Below are positions 32,642 to 32,853 of a DNA stretch of 32,853 nucleotides, one piece after another (within the stretch, counting starts at the first letter, position 1; every line of letters begins with the position of its first letter). The stretch is from a bacterium. Lineage in GTDB: Bacteria > Acidobacteriota > Terriglobia > Terriglobales > Acidobacteriaceae. Location: contig JAMFSC010000232.1 in NCBI GenBank assembly GCA_026225095.1, forward strand, positions 1 to 32,853, in the 5' to 3' direction. Position numbers and translations under genes: made by a program. The notes below the pieces were generated by a model. That model was not told the DNA's origin and made no database searches. It was given only the letters and a program-made list of their open reading frames with translations.

Positions 32642-32853
32642 GGTGTTGGTGGGACGTGGCGGGTGGCCTGCTTGCGGATGTCGCGCTCCACCTGGCGGAA
32701 GACCTGGGCGACCTCGCGCTTGAGGGCACCAAACTCGAGATCGATGACCGAACGGCGGGGATGCAGGATCAGGTCGACCGGAGCGGTGAGCAGGGGCAGG
32801 TTCTGCCGGACGGCCTCGCGCATGCGGCGCTTGATGCGGTTGCGATCGACGGC
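32638..32853 (-). CDS. rnpA: Ribonuclease P protein component RnpA (partial, 5' end outside the window)
   Basis: RnpA is the protein subunit of RNase P, which matures tRNA 5' ends. The visible 71 codons start inside the RNR motif ([20 protein letters not shown]), continue with [23 protein letters not shown], and end [10 protein letters not shown]. About 50-60 N-terminal residues, including the first part of the central cleft, lie beyond position 32853. The order rnpA-yidD-yidC is the standard origin-proximal arrangement; rpmH and possibly dnaA would be expected next to the right. Confidence 0.95.
   Translation of the reverse strand, partial: AVDRNRIKRRMREAVRQNLPLLTAPVDLILHPRRSVIDLEFGALKREVAQVFRQVERDIRKQATRHVPPTP

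Noticed and set aside
1-32853. A tRNA, rRNA, tmRNA or other standard RNA gene
   Set aside because: Reading the intergenic regions gave no cloverleaf or conserved RNA sequence that I could support; a covariance-model scan (Infernal/tRNAscan) would be decisive.

Overview
The window looks like chromosomal DNA of an acidobacterium, most likely family Acidobacteriaceae (Granulicella, Terriglobus or Edaphobacter-like). This is inferred from the high GC content, a very large TonB-receptor-like protein with an N-terminal carboxypeptidase-regulatory-like domain, the style of the housekeeping proteins and abundant intergenic palindromic repeats. No rRNA, tRNA, CRISPR array, transposase or prophage gene was seen. 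About 30 genes can be supported, most of them on the minus strand.

Layout. Positions 300-2500: an outer-membrane-type lipoprotein and the transglycosylase mltG (both minus), framed by copies of a 124-bp repeat. 2833-5081: greA, a CDP-alcohol phosphatidyltransferase and an isoaspartyl peptidase (plus). 5223-12024: a carbohydrate-type locus with a TonB-dependent receptor-like protein, a LacI-family repressor and a Tat-exported GH127-type glycosidase. 12193-16935: an exported SAM-hydroxide adenosyltransferase-like protein, mnmE, a DUF2461 protein, an HU protein behind a palindrome-rich leader, and an ICMT-like membrane methyltransferase. 16959-20366: parB, parA, two parS sites, rsmG and a class-I glutamine-amidotransferase-like hydrolase. 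20946-23815: a folC-plsC-phyH operon. 24188-28641: a short zinc-ribbon ORF, azoR, a small CxxC protein, a ComEA-like lipoprotein, thrS and another small CxxC protein. 28694-32853: an MDR oxidoreductase, a divergent jag-like gene, and yidC, yidD and the 3' part of rnpA.

rnpA-yidD-yidC-jag, rsmG-parA-parB and mnmE are members of the classic origin-proximal cluster. Here they are spread over about 20 kb with other genes between them. The parS pair and rnpA at the right edge suggest that oriC/dnaA is nearby, probably just beyond the right end.

The most unusual content is intergenic. There is a family of six related palindromic elements. Four are exactly 124 bp with imperfect terminal inverted repeats, one is a diverged copy of about 122 bp, and one is a core-only copy. 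Their central stems differ by compensatory changes, which implies a conserved structure. Other structured DNA includes nested inverted repeats upstream of the HU gene, an array of hairpins with YTTCA loops near 20.8 kb, and a five-unit 9-bp tandem repeat in the leader of the TonB receptor gene.
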